Shown piece after piece: positions 1-11,321 of a DNA stretch of 64,000 nt. The stretch lies in NCBI GenBank assembly GCA_038049695.1, contig CP142451.1:9112001-9176000 (forward strand), written 5' to 3'. How positions within the stretch are numbered: position 1 is the first letter of the stretch; each line of letters opens with the position of its first letter. The notes beneath the pieces are model-generated. The model was not told the origin of the DNA and ran no database searches. It was given only the letters and a program-made list of their open reading frames with translations. The position numbers were made by a program, and so were the translations under genes. This DNA is from Cinnamomum chago (lineage: Eukaryota; Streptophyta; Magnoliopsida; Laurales; Lauraceae).

Positions 1-297
1 AGAGAGAGAGAGAAGAGAAGAGTTTGGAGGAAAAGTTGATGCCTCAATAGAGGATCAACCAACCATTTTATAATCGTATTTACCCTAATCACATGCTATT
101 AATCAGCAGCAATTACAATCTAATTACAATCAGAAATTAAAGAATAAAAGAATCCTAATCTCTATACATAGAAGTATATCCATAATACAAGCTGTATAAG
201 GCTTAACCTAGTCCCACACGTGGGATATTCTACATGGGCCTAGATGGGCCAAGATTAGTGTACATGGGCCTATTTAGTTCATGGGTTATCTTCTACA
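1..297 (-). repeat. 3' LTR of the Copia element (partial)
   Basis: Matches 4865-5184 almost base for base. It ends at 297 with TCTACA, the inverse of the TGTAGA start of the LTR on the minus strand. About 25 bases of the outer end lie before the window start. A GA microsatellite stands at its outer edge. Confidence 0.93.
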
Positions 298-2235
298 CTC
301 CCCCTCAAATTGATGTGGTAAGGCAGAAAACATCAATTTGCATGTAAGATCATGATGATGTGTTTTGGGAAGAGCCTTGGTGAATATATCCGCCAACTGG
401 TTAAGAGTAGAGACATGAGGAAGGGATTTCTTCTCAGTAACGACATGCTGACGGATGAAGTGACAATCAATCTCAATGTGCTTCGTCCTTTCACGAAAGA
501 CCGGATTGTTGGCAATTCTGATAGCACTGGTGTTGTCACCATGAAGAGGGGTAGAACGACCAAGAAGAACACCGAATTCACACAGAAGATGGTGTAGCCA
601 GATGATTTCGGCACTAGCGGATGACATTGCCCGATATTCTGCCTCAGCAGAAGACTTCGAAACGATGGTTTGCTTCTTGCACTTCCACGAAATCAGAGAA
701 TCCCCAAGAAACATACACCAGCCAGTAGTAGAGCGCCGAGAATCTGGACAACCAGCCCAGTCGGCATCAGCATAAGCAAATAAGCACAAAGAAGTACCAG
801 AATGGTAGAAGAGACCATAGTGAAGAGTGCCTTTAATATAGCGGAGTATGCGTAAAGCAGCAACAAGGTGAGGTTTGAAGGGATTGCTAACAAACTGGCT
901 AACCGTATGAACGGCATGAGAAATATCCGACCGAGTCATAGTTAAGTAGAGCAAACTACCAACTATCCGCCGGAAAATAGAGAGATCATCCAGGGGAGGG
1001 CCATCATTCGAACTGAGTTTGTTGTTCAATTTCATAGGCGTATCAACAGTGTGAGCATCATCAAGCCTTGCCGAGTTAATCAAATCTGTAACATATTTGC
1101 GCTGATGGACCCGAATGACAGATTTGTTATGCACAAACTCAAGCCTCAGAAAGTAGGTGAGAGGACCAAGATCCTTCTTTCTAAAGTGGCGAGTAAGATG
1201 AAGTTTGAGATCCGTAATGCCGGCAACATCATTGCCACTAAGAATCATATCATCAACATAGACTAAGAGAAATGTGTAGCCTTTCGGTGTCCATCTGAGG
1301 AAGAGGGAACGATCAGAGTGACTCTGGCGAAAGCCAGCTTGAAGGATTGCTATCCGAAATTTATCAAACCAAGCCCTGGGAGCCTGCTTAAGTCCATAAA
1401 GAGCTTTCTTCAATTTACAAACATGTTGTGGAGGACAAGCATATCCCGAAGGTGGTTTTAAATACACAGTCTCACACATGTCGCCATGAAAAAAAGCATT
1501 TTTGACATCCATTTGCCATAGGGGCCAGTTGCGGGTTGCAACTACACAAAGGAAAGTGCGAACAGTTGTCATTTTAGCCACTGGTGCAAAGGTCTCCTCA
1601 TAGTCAATCACATATTCCTGCTTATAACCCTATGCAACCAATCTGCCTTTGTAGTGGTCAAGACTCCCATCAGAGTGAACTTTTATGGAATAGATCCATT
1701 TACTGACGATTACAGATGCACCGTTAGGGGCCGGTACCAATTCCCATGTTTTGTTTGCTTCCAGAGCAAGCAACTCCTCAGTCATAGCATCCTGCCAGTA
1801 AGCAATCTTCGAGGCCTGTGAATATGAGGTGGGTATAGGAGCACTATCCAAATAAGTGAAAAGAACAGGAAAGCCATAACGGTCAGGGGTAACTGAAGGA
1901 TGACTAGAGCGTCGCAGGGGTATGATACTATTAGAAGAAGCATTAATACCTGAGGGTACAGTAGGTGGCACTGGAAGAGGATCAGGAGAAGGAGTCCCCA
2001 CAGGAGGAACCATGTTACGCCAGACATAGACATTGGTAATAGGAGGTGGAGAAGTTGCGGGGAAGTGCGGCATATAAGACACAGCAACAGGGTGATTATC
2101 CAAACGCAAAGAAAAGAAAGGAATGTTTTCCAAGAAGATCACATTACGAGATATTCGCATGCGTTTTTCGAATTGATCATAACACAGAAATCCCTTGTGT
2201 TCAGTACTGTAACTAAGAAAGATACATTTGGCAGC
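286..2235 (-). pseudogene. Copia reverse transcriptase and RNase H (broken)
   Basis: The minus strand encodes the variable integrase C-terminus, the RT with its YVDD active-site box (about 1250-1262), and the RNase H with the ADWAGCPDSRRSTTG and KSSAEAEYRA signatures. It closes with the ADIFTKALP motif typical of the Copia pol end. An in-frame amber codon at about 1630-1632 separates the RT start (ending KGRLVA) from the remainder. A second amber at 2236-2238 cuts it from the integrase. Both sit in otherwise open frames, so they look like simple point mutations. The product cannot be made as a single polyprotein. Confidence 0.92.
298..309 (-). other. Polypurine tract of the Copia element
   Basis: On the minus strand this reads TTTGAGGGGGAG immediately before the LTR start TGTAGA, the usual plus-strand priming site of plant Copia elements. 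Confidence 0.85.
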
Positions 2236-3148
2236 CTAAGGAGACAACTTAGTGCGCTCTGTAGGTGAAAGATGAACAAAGCACAGGCAGCCAAAAACTC
2301 GTAAGTGAGAATATGAAGGGGCATGACCAAAGAGAGTTTCATAAGGAGTAGTCTTTCCTAGAACGGAGCTAGGATGACAATTAAGGAGATAAACAGCAGT
2401 CTGTGCAGCATCACACCAAAAGGTGGGAGGAACTAAGGATGCAAGGAGGAGAGAACGAACAGTTTCAAGAATATGTTTGTTCTTCCTCTCCGCAACACCA
2501 TTTTGTTGTGGAGTATCCGGGCAGGATTTTTGGTAAAGAATTCCTTTATCAGAAAGGAAGGTAGAAAAATCATGGGACATGTATTTTCCACCAGAGTCAG
2601 ACCTAAGAATTTTTATTTCTTTCTGAAATTGTGTTTGAACCATTTTGTAAAACTTTTGGAAAAGAGAAAAAACTTCAGATTTGAAGCGCATGAAATAAAT
2701 CCAATTGAAACGAGAATGATCATCAATAAATGTCACATAATACTTAAACTCAGTCCTACTCAATGTGGGTGCAATTCCACAAACATTGCCGCCCCTGTAT
2801 GACAGAACTAGTGGAAGAAAAGTTAACACTGTACCTATCATCAATAAGTTGTCCTACAGAAAGTAAATTGCGTGATAATTTGGGAACAAAGTAGACATTG
2901 GGAATGCTGATAGACTGGCCAGAAATACTGGATAAAGTAATGGTACCAATACCAGAAATGGGTAATTGGTCGCCATTAGCAGTGGTGATTTTGTCTTTTC
3001 CAAGGTAAGGTTGAGAGTTTGTAAAGCTACCATTGACAGAAGTCATGTGGTTCGATGCTCCTGAATCTAGAAACCATGTGGATGTGGTGATAGATGAAGA
3101 CTCAGAGAGTGAAGAATGAAATGCAGGAAATGCGATAGGAGAATGAGT
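2236..3148 (-). pseudogene. Copia protease and integrase core (internal deletion and frameshift)
   Basis: The protease active-site motif DSGAS is encoded at about 3055-3067, followed by the gag-pre-integrase segment to about 2780. The reading frame then switches to the integrase core (FIDDHSR, LRSDSGG, NGVAERKN). The expected N-terminal HHCC zinc finger and the stretch carrying the first catalytic Asp are absent. This indicates an internal deletion near 2770-2800, roughly 100 codons judging from the family. The integrase would be inactive even without the stop codons. Confidence 0.85.
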
Positions 3149-4174
3149 TTAATACCGACCACCAGTAAAGCCCATAGATGCGTATGCCGAGGTAACCGTA
3201 TTCTGAATTAGATCTTGAATCTGGGCAGGAGTCATGGAGACGGACCCAGAAGAGGTGCTTCCTATATCAGGGAAAGATGCTTGAACTTGGAATGCAGCTG
3301 GAGCATTTTGTCTGGGAAAGTTGGAAGGATTCTGCTTCTGCTGGGGCCCATTCTTTCGCTGTAAGCTCCGACAGTCATCAATAAGATGACCAGAGCGTTT
3401 GCAATATATGCACACCGATTTCTTACGACAATTCTTGGCAATATGACCGAAGACTTTGCATTCATAGTATTGAGCAAGCTTCTGATTGGGGGTTGCCAAG
3501 AGAGCAGAATCAGCCAGAAGAAGAGCTAGAAAAGCCTTTGGGTCTTCAACAATGGCACGCTGTGAGTTCAAGCGAAGTTCTTCTCGAATGACCTCTTGGA
3601 AGCAGGTATCGAGGTTCGCAGATACTTCTCTATTCATGAGAGCAGACCGAACCGATTCAAATTCGAGTCTGAGGTTCATAAGGAACTGGCTGATGTGAGT
3701 TTCCTCTTGTAATTTGAGAGCCTCAAACAAAAATCCAGAAGAAACAAATTGAATGATCATGGCATCCCGCTCAGTCCATAAGATGAGAAACCCATTAAAG
3801 TATTCTTGCACAGATTTATCTCCTTGATTGAATTTAGCAATTTCACTATCCAAGTGAAATTTGCGTGCTTTATTCGTTTGATGATAAATTTTCTTGAGAT
3901 GTGACCACATATCAGCGGCAGCAGTATATGCTTGAAGAGCAATGGAAAGAGAAGGATTAATGGAGTTAAGAATCCAAGTGATCACCCTAGCATTTTCTTT
4001 GGACCAAGTGGATAATGCTTTTGTGTCAGTAGCACTTACAGTAGTAGGTTTAGTTATCGATCCATCAAGATAACCAAACAGTCCTTGGCCTTCCACAAAA
4101 TTCTTGAGATGAAAAGACCAGGCCGTATAATTATTCCCATTAAATTTAACTGGAATAACGTCATATTTTTCCAT
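3149..4174 (-). pseudogene. Copia gag, 341 codons
   Basis: The ATG at 4174-4172 opens a typical Copia gag (PVKFNGNNYTAWS near the N-terminus). The upstream in-frame extension to 4321 begins at a TTG and is not the start. Two zinc knuckles stand near the C-terminus. The second is intact (CX2CX4HX4C). The first has Tyr in place of its first Cys. A TAA at 3151-3149 ends gag, but the same frame continues directly into the protease motif, so this stop is probably a mutation in what was one long frame. It could instead be a gag/pol boundary. Confidence 0.85.
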
Positions 4175-4847
4175 TGTTACTGAATGCAGCAGAGACCACA
4201 CAGAAAGCAGTAGCAGTGAACAGTAACAGAGAAGAACAGCAGCAGTATAGGAGCAGATCCCAGTGAACAGCAAAGCACAATGTAAAGAACGAAGTAATAT
4301 GCTATGATTTTCACTAACCAAGCATGAAAGATGCGATCAGATTTGATGATATGTGAATGCAGGAGAAAACACCACAAAAAATACCAAAAACAAGAGCCAG
4401 ACGAACTGGATCTTCAAGGCAGAAGTGGTGCGTGGGGCCCACAATGGTGTCCAATCTCAGATCAGAGTATATAATCCTGGAAAGGATCAAAAGTATGTCC
4501 TCCAGTCCAAGTTTGAGGAAATTTGGATAAAGATCCACAAATTTGGACTGTGGTGATGAAATCTTTTTGAGAAAAAGGACCCAAAACCGTCAGATGAAGA
4601 AGGGGTTGAACAGTACCTTAATCGATGAGTAAAAAATCCAGAAAAATCTTCAAAACATCCCTGAAGACTAGTCGATCAGAACAATGGGTGTTGCTGGCGA
4701 CAAGTGATTGATCAGAGGTGGGCCACCTTGATCAGAGAACTCCAGGCAGAGTCAGCAGAGAGAAGGAAGAGATGATACACCAGGGAGAAGCACTCGATGA
4801 TGTTTTTGGAGAACCTCTCAGACTTAATGAAGGAAATATCCTCATAA

Positions 4848-4864
4848 CCTTAGCTCTGATATCA
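4848..4864 (-). other. Primer binding site, tRNA-iMet type
   Basis: The minus strand reads TGATATCAGAGCTAAGG, one base away from the usual plant Copia primer site TGGTATCAGAGC, directly abutting the right LTR. Confidence 0.85.
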
Positions 4865-5184
4865 TGATAGGATATGAATGATCATGCACAGAGAGAGAGA
4901 AGAGAAGAGTTCGAAGGAAAAGTTGATGCCTTAACAGAGGATCGACCAACCATTTTATAATCGTATTTACCCTAATCACATGCTATTAATCAGCAGCAAT
5001 TACAATCTAATTACAATCAGAAATTAAAGAATAAAAGAATCCTAATCTCTATACATAGAAGTATATCCATAATACAAGCTATATAATGCTTAACCCAGTC
5101 CCACACGTGGGATATTCTACATGGGCCTAGATGGGCCAAGATTAGTGTACATGGGCCTATTTAGTTCATGGGTTATCTTCTACA
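4865..5184 (-). repeat. 5' LTR of the Copia element, 320 bp
   Basis: Bounded by TG and CA (plus-strand TGATAGG to TTCTACA). It lies between the primer site and non-element sequence starting at 5185. Nearly identical to 1-297. Confidence 0.95.
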
Positions 5185-5189
5185 AGAAC

Positions 5190-5449
5190 CTCCAAATGCC
5201 ATTGCTAAGATAGATGCAACATTGAACCAGCAAATCCCACTGGATTTCAAAAAGCTAAAAGAAGTCCCGGCCTTTTCTTGTAAATGGACAATGAATTAAA
5301 AGAACTGGCACATCTCCACATCTTGAAGCCACAAGCTAAAAGCATTAACCAAAACCTCATTATGATTCCAGGGTGTCATTTTCACAATCAGAATTATAGT
5401 AGGGTATGATAACCACCCCTCATATCATCCAAACGAACCCTTAACAAAA
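5190..5449. other. Short spacer, nothing identified
   Basis: Between the two Copia copies. AT-rich, no open frame and no recognisable motif. Confidence 0.5.
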
Positions 5450-6029
5450 TAAAGAAAGAAGAGAGATATTTTGCATAATATCGTGGCATTCTTCCATTGT
5501 GGTGAACCCCTTCTTTATATCGCAATGTGATTTCCTTCAATACAAAACATTACAGCCATCCAATCCCTTGATTTAGGGTTATCTAATCATCTAGAGATCT
5601 TATCTACTTATACAGAGACTTAAATGGATGACCAAGTCAACCTTGACTCAGTCTAAACCCAGGCCACCTGGACTTGACCCAGTCTCACGTTATACATATT
5701 TAATCCCGCTCACCCTCTCTCCCTCCTCTCCTCGTCCTCCTCCTCCTACTCCTACTACTACTACTCAAATTGAAGTGGGTAAATCAACCAACATCAATTT
5801 GCTAACAAAAAACTGATGTTTAGCTTGCAGAACGGCTTTATTGAGGATGCCTACAACTAAGAGGTCAATGGTCACATGGGGAAGAGTAATTAGCTTGTTA
5901 TCAAAGGTCGCACAGATGTAGTGTCAGAAACAAGTAACGTCAATGTGTTTGGGACGTTCATGTAAGACATGATTGGCGGTAGTTTGAATTGTACTTGTGT
6001 TATCTGCATGAAGAGTAGTAGCTTGTTTT
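5450..6029 (-). mobile_element. Older Copia remnant: RNase H end, polypurine-like tract and LTR
   Basis: The minus strand of about 5830-6020 translates to a recognisable Copia RNase H C-terminus (LHADNTSTIQTTANHV, then HERPKHIDVTC), with a stop inside. It is followed towards lower coordinates by a TTTGAG-type tract near 5766-5775, then by LTR-like sequence with a TATA-like stretch near 5510. The fragment resumes at 9859 on the far side of the LINE insertion. Confidence 0.7.
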
Positions 6030-6189
6030 GTTTTCAAATGGTGACTATATATTACTCAAAAAAGATATACAGTATAAGAGAGCTATACTGGTCACAAATA
6101 GCCCCCAACAAAAAACATAGGGGAAAGCATCTAAATCAAAAAAGAGCCGGAGCCTCAAGTGGTAAAAAAATGAAAAGGACATAACAGCT

Positions 6190-6731
6190 TAAGGAGGGAT
6201 AGAAATTATCAAAGAAAGCTTAATAACTCCCTCTTTGGCAAGTAGGTCCGCCTCCGCATTGGCAGATCTCATAATGTGATGGAAGGACACATTCAAATCT
6301 CCCGACAACTAAAGCACCTCTTCTATAATTCTGCAAGATTCCAAGGTGGGGGAAGAAGACTGAGTTGCCCATTGGATAACACAAGAAGGATCTCCTTCTA
6401 CAGGGAGACGCTGAGGTAGTAGACAGGACGCTTCCCGCAGACCTATGTTCAATGCTAGGAGTTCCGCTTTGTTGATTGAATGAACACCTGCTGGGCCAGA
6501 GTAAGACAGAATTATGTTCCCATCTTCATCACGGATAAGACCACCAACACTTTCCATGCCTGGATTACCAGTAGCGCTCCCATCAAAATTAAGCTTCAAA
6601 GCTCCATGTGGAGGTGGGTGCCATCTTGGATAGATGCGCCTCGAAATAGGGCAAGAAAGAGCCACTACATCCCAATTGAGAAGAATGGTATTTGCCGAAA
6701 TACCTTTAAATATTTGCAAATGAGAGACCAA
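6190..6731 (-). pseudogene. LINE-encoded RNase H domain
   Basis: The minus strand shows the plant L1-type RNase H pattern: LNFDGSATGNPG, GGLIRDEDGN, then the NKAELLAL segment and the SANAEADLLAKEG end motif (about 6210-6260). This group of plant L1 elements carries an RNase H downstream of the RT. It is part of a dead element. Confidence 0.8.
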
Positions 6732-7899
6732 AGGGCCATGAGATGTTTCATGTTATCTGCAATCTTGTTCGCATCTAAGGATTTTCCTTCAAAGCACCTG
6801 GAGTTTCTTTCTTTCCATAAGGACAAATGGCCTCTAAGAATAAAAGTTTCCACATCATTCGTCCTCTTTTTTAGCCTACCCCCAATCTCCAAAAAGTCAA
6901 ACAGAGAAGGGATAGAGTTTGGTAGAGGACCACATAAGTGGAACCAAGTAAAAATCAATCTCCATATGCGTTGGGCAATGGAGCAATTAAGAAGCAAGTG
7001 ATCAATTGATTCCTCATTTGTGAGGCACATTGGACAAGCATTAACAATATTCACTTTCCGTCGACGTAAATTGTCCATGGTCAGTATCCCACCAGACAAA
7101 ACATCCAAATGTTGTTACATGAGGTGGTGTTTTCATGCTCCACAAGCTGTCCCAAAAAGAATGACTCCACCTTTGCAGACAATGAAGAAAAGAAAGAAGC
7201 CACCGAAAAGAGGCCATCAGATGACGCCATCCAGATTCTTCTATGTCTGCCCTCCCTAGGGATGAAGACACCCCGAGGACTATCAACAAAGAGCGGATTT
7301 GGGACTCCTCCACATCTTTTAAATTCCTCCTAAAAGCAGGCCCCTAACTGATGTGATCACCTATCCTCTCCATGTATTTGATAAATTTGGCTTCCTGGTT
7401 AGTAGCACAACGAAAAAACGCTAGGAAAGTTGATGCCAGTGTGTTTTCTCCAACCCAAAGATCAGCCCAAAAATAGATCTTGTCCCCCTTCCCCACACGA
7501 AACTTGAAATGTTCGTAAATGCATCCTTTGCAGCAAGAATGCCCTTCCACATCCCAGAATAGCAGGCAGATGGATCTTTTATAAGCCACCAATCCCTAGA
7601 GATGTCGTATTTAGAGGTAATGACCTCCTTCCGCAGCCCCTCAGTCTCATCTCTTAACCTCCATAACCATTTACCAAGAAGAGCTAAGTTTATCTTCTTT
7701 AGAGCTCTGATCCCCAAGCCTCCTGCCTTTTTTGTTTTACACACTTGGGACCACTTAATCAAGTGGGATTTTTTCTTCTCCTTGTTGTGCCATAGAAAAT
7801 CGCGTTGCAGCTTCTCAATTCGATTTATAACTTCCACTAGACAATTGAATAGAGACATGAAATAAATTGGAAGATTGGTCAAAGCAGTTTTAATTTAAG

Positions 7900-8900
7900 T
7901 AATTCTCCCACCAAGCAACAAGTATTTAGCCTTCCATAAGGAGAGTTTTTTCTCCATCCTCTCTAACACCGGAGACCATAGGGAATTGGTGGTTGTCCCA
8001 CCACAAAGAGGGAGGCCCAAATAAGTGGAAGGAAGCCGACTAGCCTTGCATCCAAAGATATTGGGCATCCTATTTAGTTGGTCTTCATTCACCTTTATAC
8101 CAATCAGCTAACTCTTGAAGAAATTCACTCGGAGACTTGAAACAGCTTCCAAACACAGAAGAATAGCCTTGACACTACGAAGTTGATCCTCATCAGCATT
8201 GCAGAAGATAAGCGTACTAGAGGTGGGAAATAATCAAATTTTCACTGGCTGGTCAAAAAGCTTCGCATTAACTCCTACATGCAACATACGACTCAGTGCT
8301 TCTCCAATAATGACAAATAAAAAAGGGGAAGAGGGGATCCCCCTGGCGAAGACCTCTAGAAGCAGAAAAAAAAGCCTGTTGGAGATCCATTAATGAGGAT
8401 TGAAAAGGTAGCTGATCTCAAGCATTCCGTGATCCATGCCCTCCATTTTACTACAAAACCCATCCGTCTCATTATGTATTATAGAAAACCCCACTCCACT
8501 ATGTCATACGCCTTCTCTATATCTAGTTTACAAATGAGGCCGGACCATTTCTCCTTCTTCCTGGAGTGGATGCATTCATTTGCAATTAGGACCCCATCAA
8601 GTATTTTTCTGCTATGTACAAATGCCCCTTGAGCCACCGAAATTAATTTTGGAAGAATTTTTTACAACCTACTGGCTGATACCTTAGCCAACACTTCGTA
8701 GCTTGAACCAATGAGACCGATAGGTCTAAAGTATTTAATGCTTTCAGCAACTACCTTCTTAGCTATTAAAACTATGAAAGAAGCTCCAATCTGTTTAGAA
8801 AGTTTACCTCTCACATGAAATTCCGTCATAAAGTCCATAACATCCACCTTAATGCCCTCCAGCTGCCCTCACCTCCTCTTCCTCAAAAGGCTTTTCAAGC
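7900..8900 (-). pseudogene. LINE reverse transcriptase fragments
   Basis: Minus-strand pieces include FRPIGLIGS (RT block 2), KLDIEKAYD (the first catalytic Asp region), GLRQGDPLFPL and the LGLP block. They are separated by stops. The YXDD-equivalent box is missing, so the enzyme is dead. Confidence 0.85.
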
Positions 8901-9100
8901 TGGTCTGCGTGAGCTTCATCAATCAATATGAACTCCAAATTATCAAGAGTAGGGCGATCCCAGTCCTCTTTAGTGAAGAGGTCTTTATAAAAGGCTAATA
9001 TGTGGTCTAAGCTTTCCTCTTTCCTCTCTAATCTTCTATCACCATCCATAAGTATAGAGATTATGTTAATCCGGTTCCTATGGGAAGCAAAACTGTGAAA

Positions 9101-9186
9101 GAATTTTGTATTCATGTTCCCCTCCTTTAGCCATAGAGCTATGGAATTTTGTATTCATGTTCCCCTTCTTTAGCCATAGAGCTCTG
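9101..9186. repeat. 43-bp tandem duplication inside the LINE
   Basis: The unit 9101-9143 is repeated at 9144-9186 with two mismatches. Because 43 is not a multiple of three, the duplication shifts the LINE reading frame. This explains why the linker is encoded in two overlapping frames here. Confidence 0.9.
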
Positions 9187-9858
9187 GATCTTTGCCTCCA
9201 TTTAATTTCTTCTTCCCTTGCTTTACATGGGAATTTATCTTTAAGCTTCTGGCGAAGCTTGAAATCACTCTCTAATAGAGGTCCACTTTCTTCCTTAGAG
9301 TCAATCTCCTTGATACCCGGCAATAAATCAGCCATAGTAGCCTCCGCCAACATGACATTGGCTTTTACCTATCCCTTGATATTGCCTTTAAGCTTCCGAA
9401 GCTTGGACGTTAACCTGAGAACCTTGCCCAACCTTGAAATTGAAAATCAGACCACCACGAGCAAATAAGATCACTAAGCCCCTTTTCTTCAAGTCATATC
9501 CGCTCAAAACAAAAAGGCCTAGGACCCCAATAATCCAGCCTCGAATCTAAGAGAATAGGACAGCGGTCAAAAGTAGGTTTAGGAAGCACCACCTAGTATG
9601 AGGATATATGTCAGCCCACTCCCCTGAAATCATAAACCCATCCAACCAAGACAAAATAGGCGGCACCTGGTGGTTAGAACACATGAAAGAAGCCTCGTTT
9701 TGCAGCAAATCTAGCAAACTCTGATTGTATATCCAATCTAAAAAAGCAGTCATCTCTGGTGATATCCGACATCAGCCCAATTTTTTCATCTGGAAATCAA
9801 ATAATGTTGAAATCTCCCCCAATAAACCATGGGCCACCATCTAGGAATAGCTTGTTTT

Positions 9859-10111
9859 TACCGAGATGTTTAGCTCATTGTATTATTATTGGTTTTTTTT
9901 TTCAAAATATAATGTTGAGTATGGGACAGAAATGATGAGCAGAAAGTAAAAAAAAAATGTTCAGTAGTTTTGTTTAGTTTCGTTCCACGTCAGGACTCAG
10001 TTTGCTTTCAGTTGGATTTGGTTTTTTAATAAAAGTTAAGCTTTATTTGATTTCAGATTATTTAGAATTTTTGTATGAAAATTAAAAAAAGTTACACAGA
10101 TTTAGCTATGC
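9859..10111. other. Continuation of the Copia remnant, then unassigned AT-rich DNA
   Basis: The first 30 bases or so appear to continue the minus-strand Copia RNase H across the LINE insertion. Beyond that I see only T-rich sequence without features. Confidence 0.4.
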
Positions 10112-10119
10112 TCCGCTAT

Positions 10120-11113
10120 CTGGGAAGCACAGACACGCTCTGGACACGCTTGGACACATGTCGGACACGCCAAAAAAGAGTATCCTATTTATTTTTTTAT
10201 ATTTTATAGTCCGGACATGCTTGGGACACGCTAGGGAACACGCTGGCCTCTTTTAATTGGAAAAAAAAATTAAAATTGAAGTCAAAAAAAAAAGGGGGCG
10301 TTGTTTGTAAAAAATTATAACTTAAGAGGAAAAGGGGGCTATTTTAATTCTTCCATCCAGTGCCAGCCCTAAACGAAAGAGAGAAAAAAAACCCCATTCG
10401 TTCGTCCAACCCTAACGAAAGAACAAGAAGAAGAAAGAAAAGAAAGAAGGAAGAAGAAGAAGATCTGCTATGGTACTGCTTCTGCTTCCTTTTTTCGCTC
10501 GTGGTACTGCTTCTGCTCATCAGGTACGCTAGTTTTGTTTTTGCTACTGCTCTTTTTTTCTTTCTCTGCTGCTGCTTCTTTTTTCTTTTTCAATTTTTGC
10601 TGCGAAAAACATTTTTTTGTTTTTCTTTCTTAGTTTTTGCTCATGCTGTTTTTTTTTTTTTTTTTTTGGCTCATCAAATGTCCTTGCTGCTAATGTTCTT
10701 TACTTTTTGCTGCTGTTGTTTATATCAAATAATTCTTTTTTTATTTATCAGCTACTTCTTCACCTTTGAAATTTAGGAATATGAGTTCCATTTCTGGCTT
10801 TAGCTCACACCTTTCCAATGAAGATATAAATAAGCCTCTGTGGAAATATGTAACCAATTTTGAGAAACTTAATAAAGGAGGGGGAAATATTACAGTGGTA
10901 CACTGGTACTTGCATTTTTATTTATTTGATTGCTAAATTGATTACAAAGTCAAAATGATATTATCTTTTAGTATATGATTAGATTTATTATTATTAAATA
11001 TTAACATGTCCCCGACGTGTCCGTGTCCTACTTTTTTGAGAAATGTCGTGTCAGTGTGTCTGTGTCGTATCGTGTCCGTGTCCCGTGTCCGTGTTCGTGT
11101 CCGTGCTTCTTAG
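10120..11113 (+). mobile_element. Non-autonomous hAT transposon, 994 bp
   Basis: Flanked by a perfect 8-bp direct repeat TCCGCTAT (10112-10119 and 11114-11121), the hAT target size. The terminal inverted repeats are CTGGGAAGCACAGACACG (left) and CTAAGAAGCACGGACACG (right, reverse complement). Both ends carry dense subterminal GGACACG-type repeats, as plant hAT ends do. The interior holds a pyrimidine-rich leader and the start of a BED-finger transposase (10781-10936), so it is a deletion derivative of an autonomous copy. Confidence 0.88.
10781..10936 (+). pseudogene. Truncated hAT transposase N-terminus (BED-finger start)
   Basis: The ATG at 10781 opens 51 codons containing KPLWKYVTNFEKLNKGGGN. 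This matches the beginning of the BED zinc finger of plant hAT transposases, where a W-x-Y/F-V-T-K motif precedes a Gly-rich turn and the zinc-binding Cys pair. The frame leaves the family pattern right after GGGN, before any zinc ligand, and stops at 10934-10936. It is therefore a remnant of transposase coding sequence, not a functional protein. The sequence upstream (10360-10776) is low-complexity leader and is not coding. Confidence 0.7.
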
Positions 11114-11121
11114 TCCGCTAT

Positions 11122-11313
11122 CATACAATATGTGATTTCCACTGCGTGATCAAACTCATGCTTACTATTGAGTCTGCATTGCAAAATTCGAGGCGTTCAG
11201 ATTTTGGGACATGATAAGTTGGATGTTGAAGATTGAAAAGGGGTGATGGAAATGAGAGGGGTTTGTGTGAGGAGATGGGTTCTCGAATGTAGGGTTAGGG
11301 TTTGGCTAAGAAT
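11122..11313. other. Spacer between two hAT elements
   Basis: 192 bp between the two target duplications. No gene recognised. Confidence 0.4.
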
Positions 11314-11321
11314 GTTTGAAG

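Larger units (their letters stand above)
1..5184 (-). mobile_element. Ty1/Copia LTR retrotransposon, degenerate, left LTR cut by window edge
   Basis: Two near-identical terminal repeats (1-297 and 4865-5184) flank a minus-strand gag-pol. The tRNA-Met-type primer site lies just inside the right LTR and the polypurine tract just inside the left one, so the 5' LTR is on the right. Domain order on the minus strand is gag, zinc knuckle, protease, integrase core, RT, RNase H, which is the Copia order. The coding region is broken by a stop at the end of gag, a deletion with frameshift before the integrase core, and two amber stops in pol. Aligning the LTRs by eye gives about 8 substitutions over about 297 bp, so the insertion is fairly recent. 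A 5-bp target duplication (AGAAC at 5185-5189) cannot be checked because the left flank is outside the window. Confidence 0.95.
6030..9847 (-). mobile_element. L1-type LINE, 5'-truncated and decayed
   Basis: Reading the minus strand, fragments appear in order: the end of an endonuclease (GDFN motif near 9800), the linker, the reverse transcriptase (about 8850-7900), the C-terminal zinc-binding region (CPMCLTNEESIDHLLLNC, about 7020-7080), and an RNase H domain (LNFDGSATGNPG, about 6590-6640) ending near 6190. An L1-like 3' UTR follows. Stops and frame changes occur throughout. The RT catalytic FADD box is replaced by FPTS near 8230. An 11-bp direct repeat TAGCTTGTTTT at 6019-6029 and 9848-9858 flanks the element as a target duplication, and the interrupted sequence is the older Copia RNase H. 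Confidence 0.88.

Noticed and set aside
4175-4321. Longer gag frame starting at 4321
   Set aside because: Begins with TTG. The Copia gag pattern starts at the ATG at 4174.
10360-10776. 139-codon Phe/Leu-rich frame
   Set aside because: Low-complexity translation of a T-rich leader inside a hAT element; no domain.
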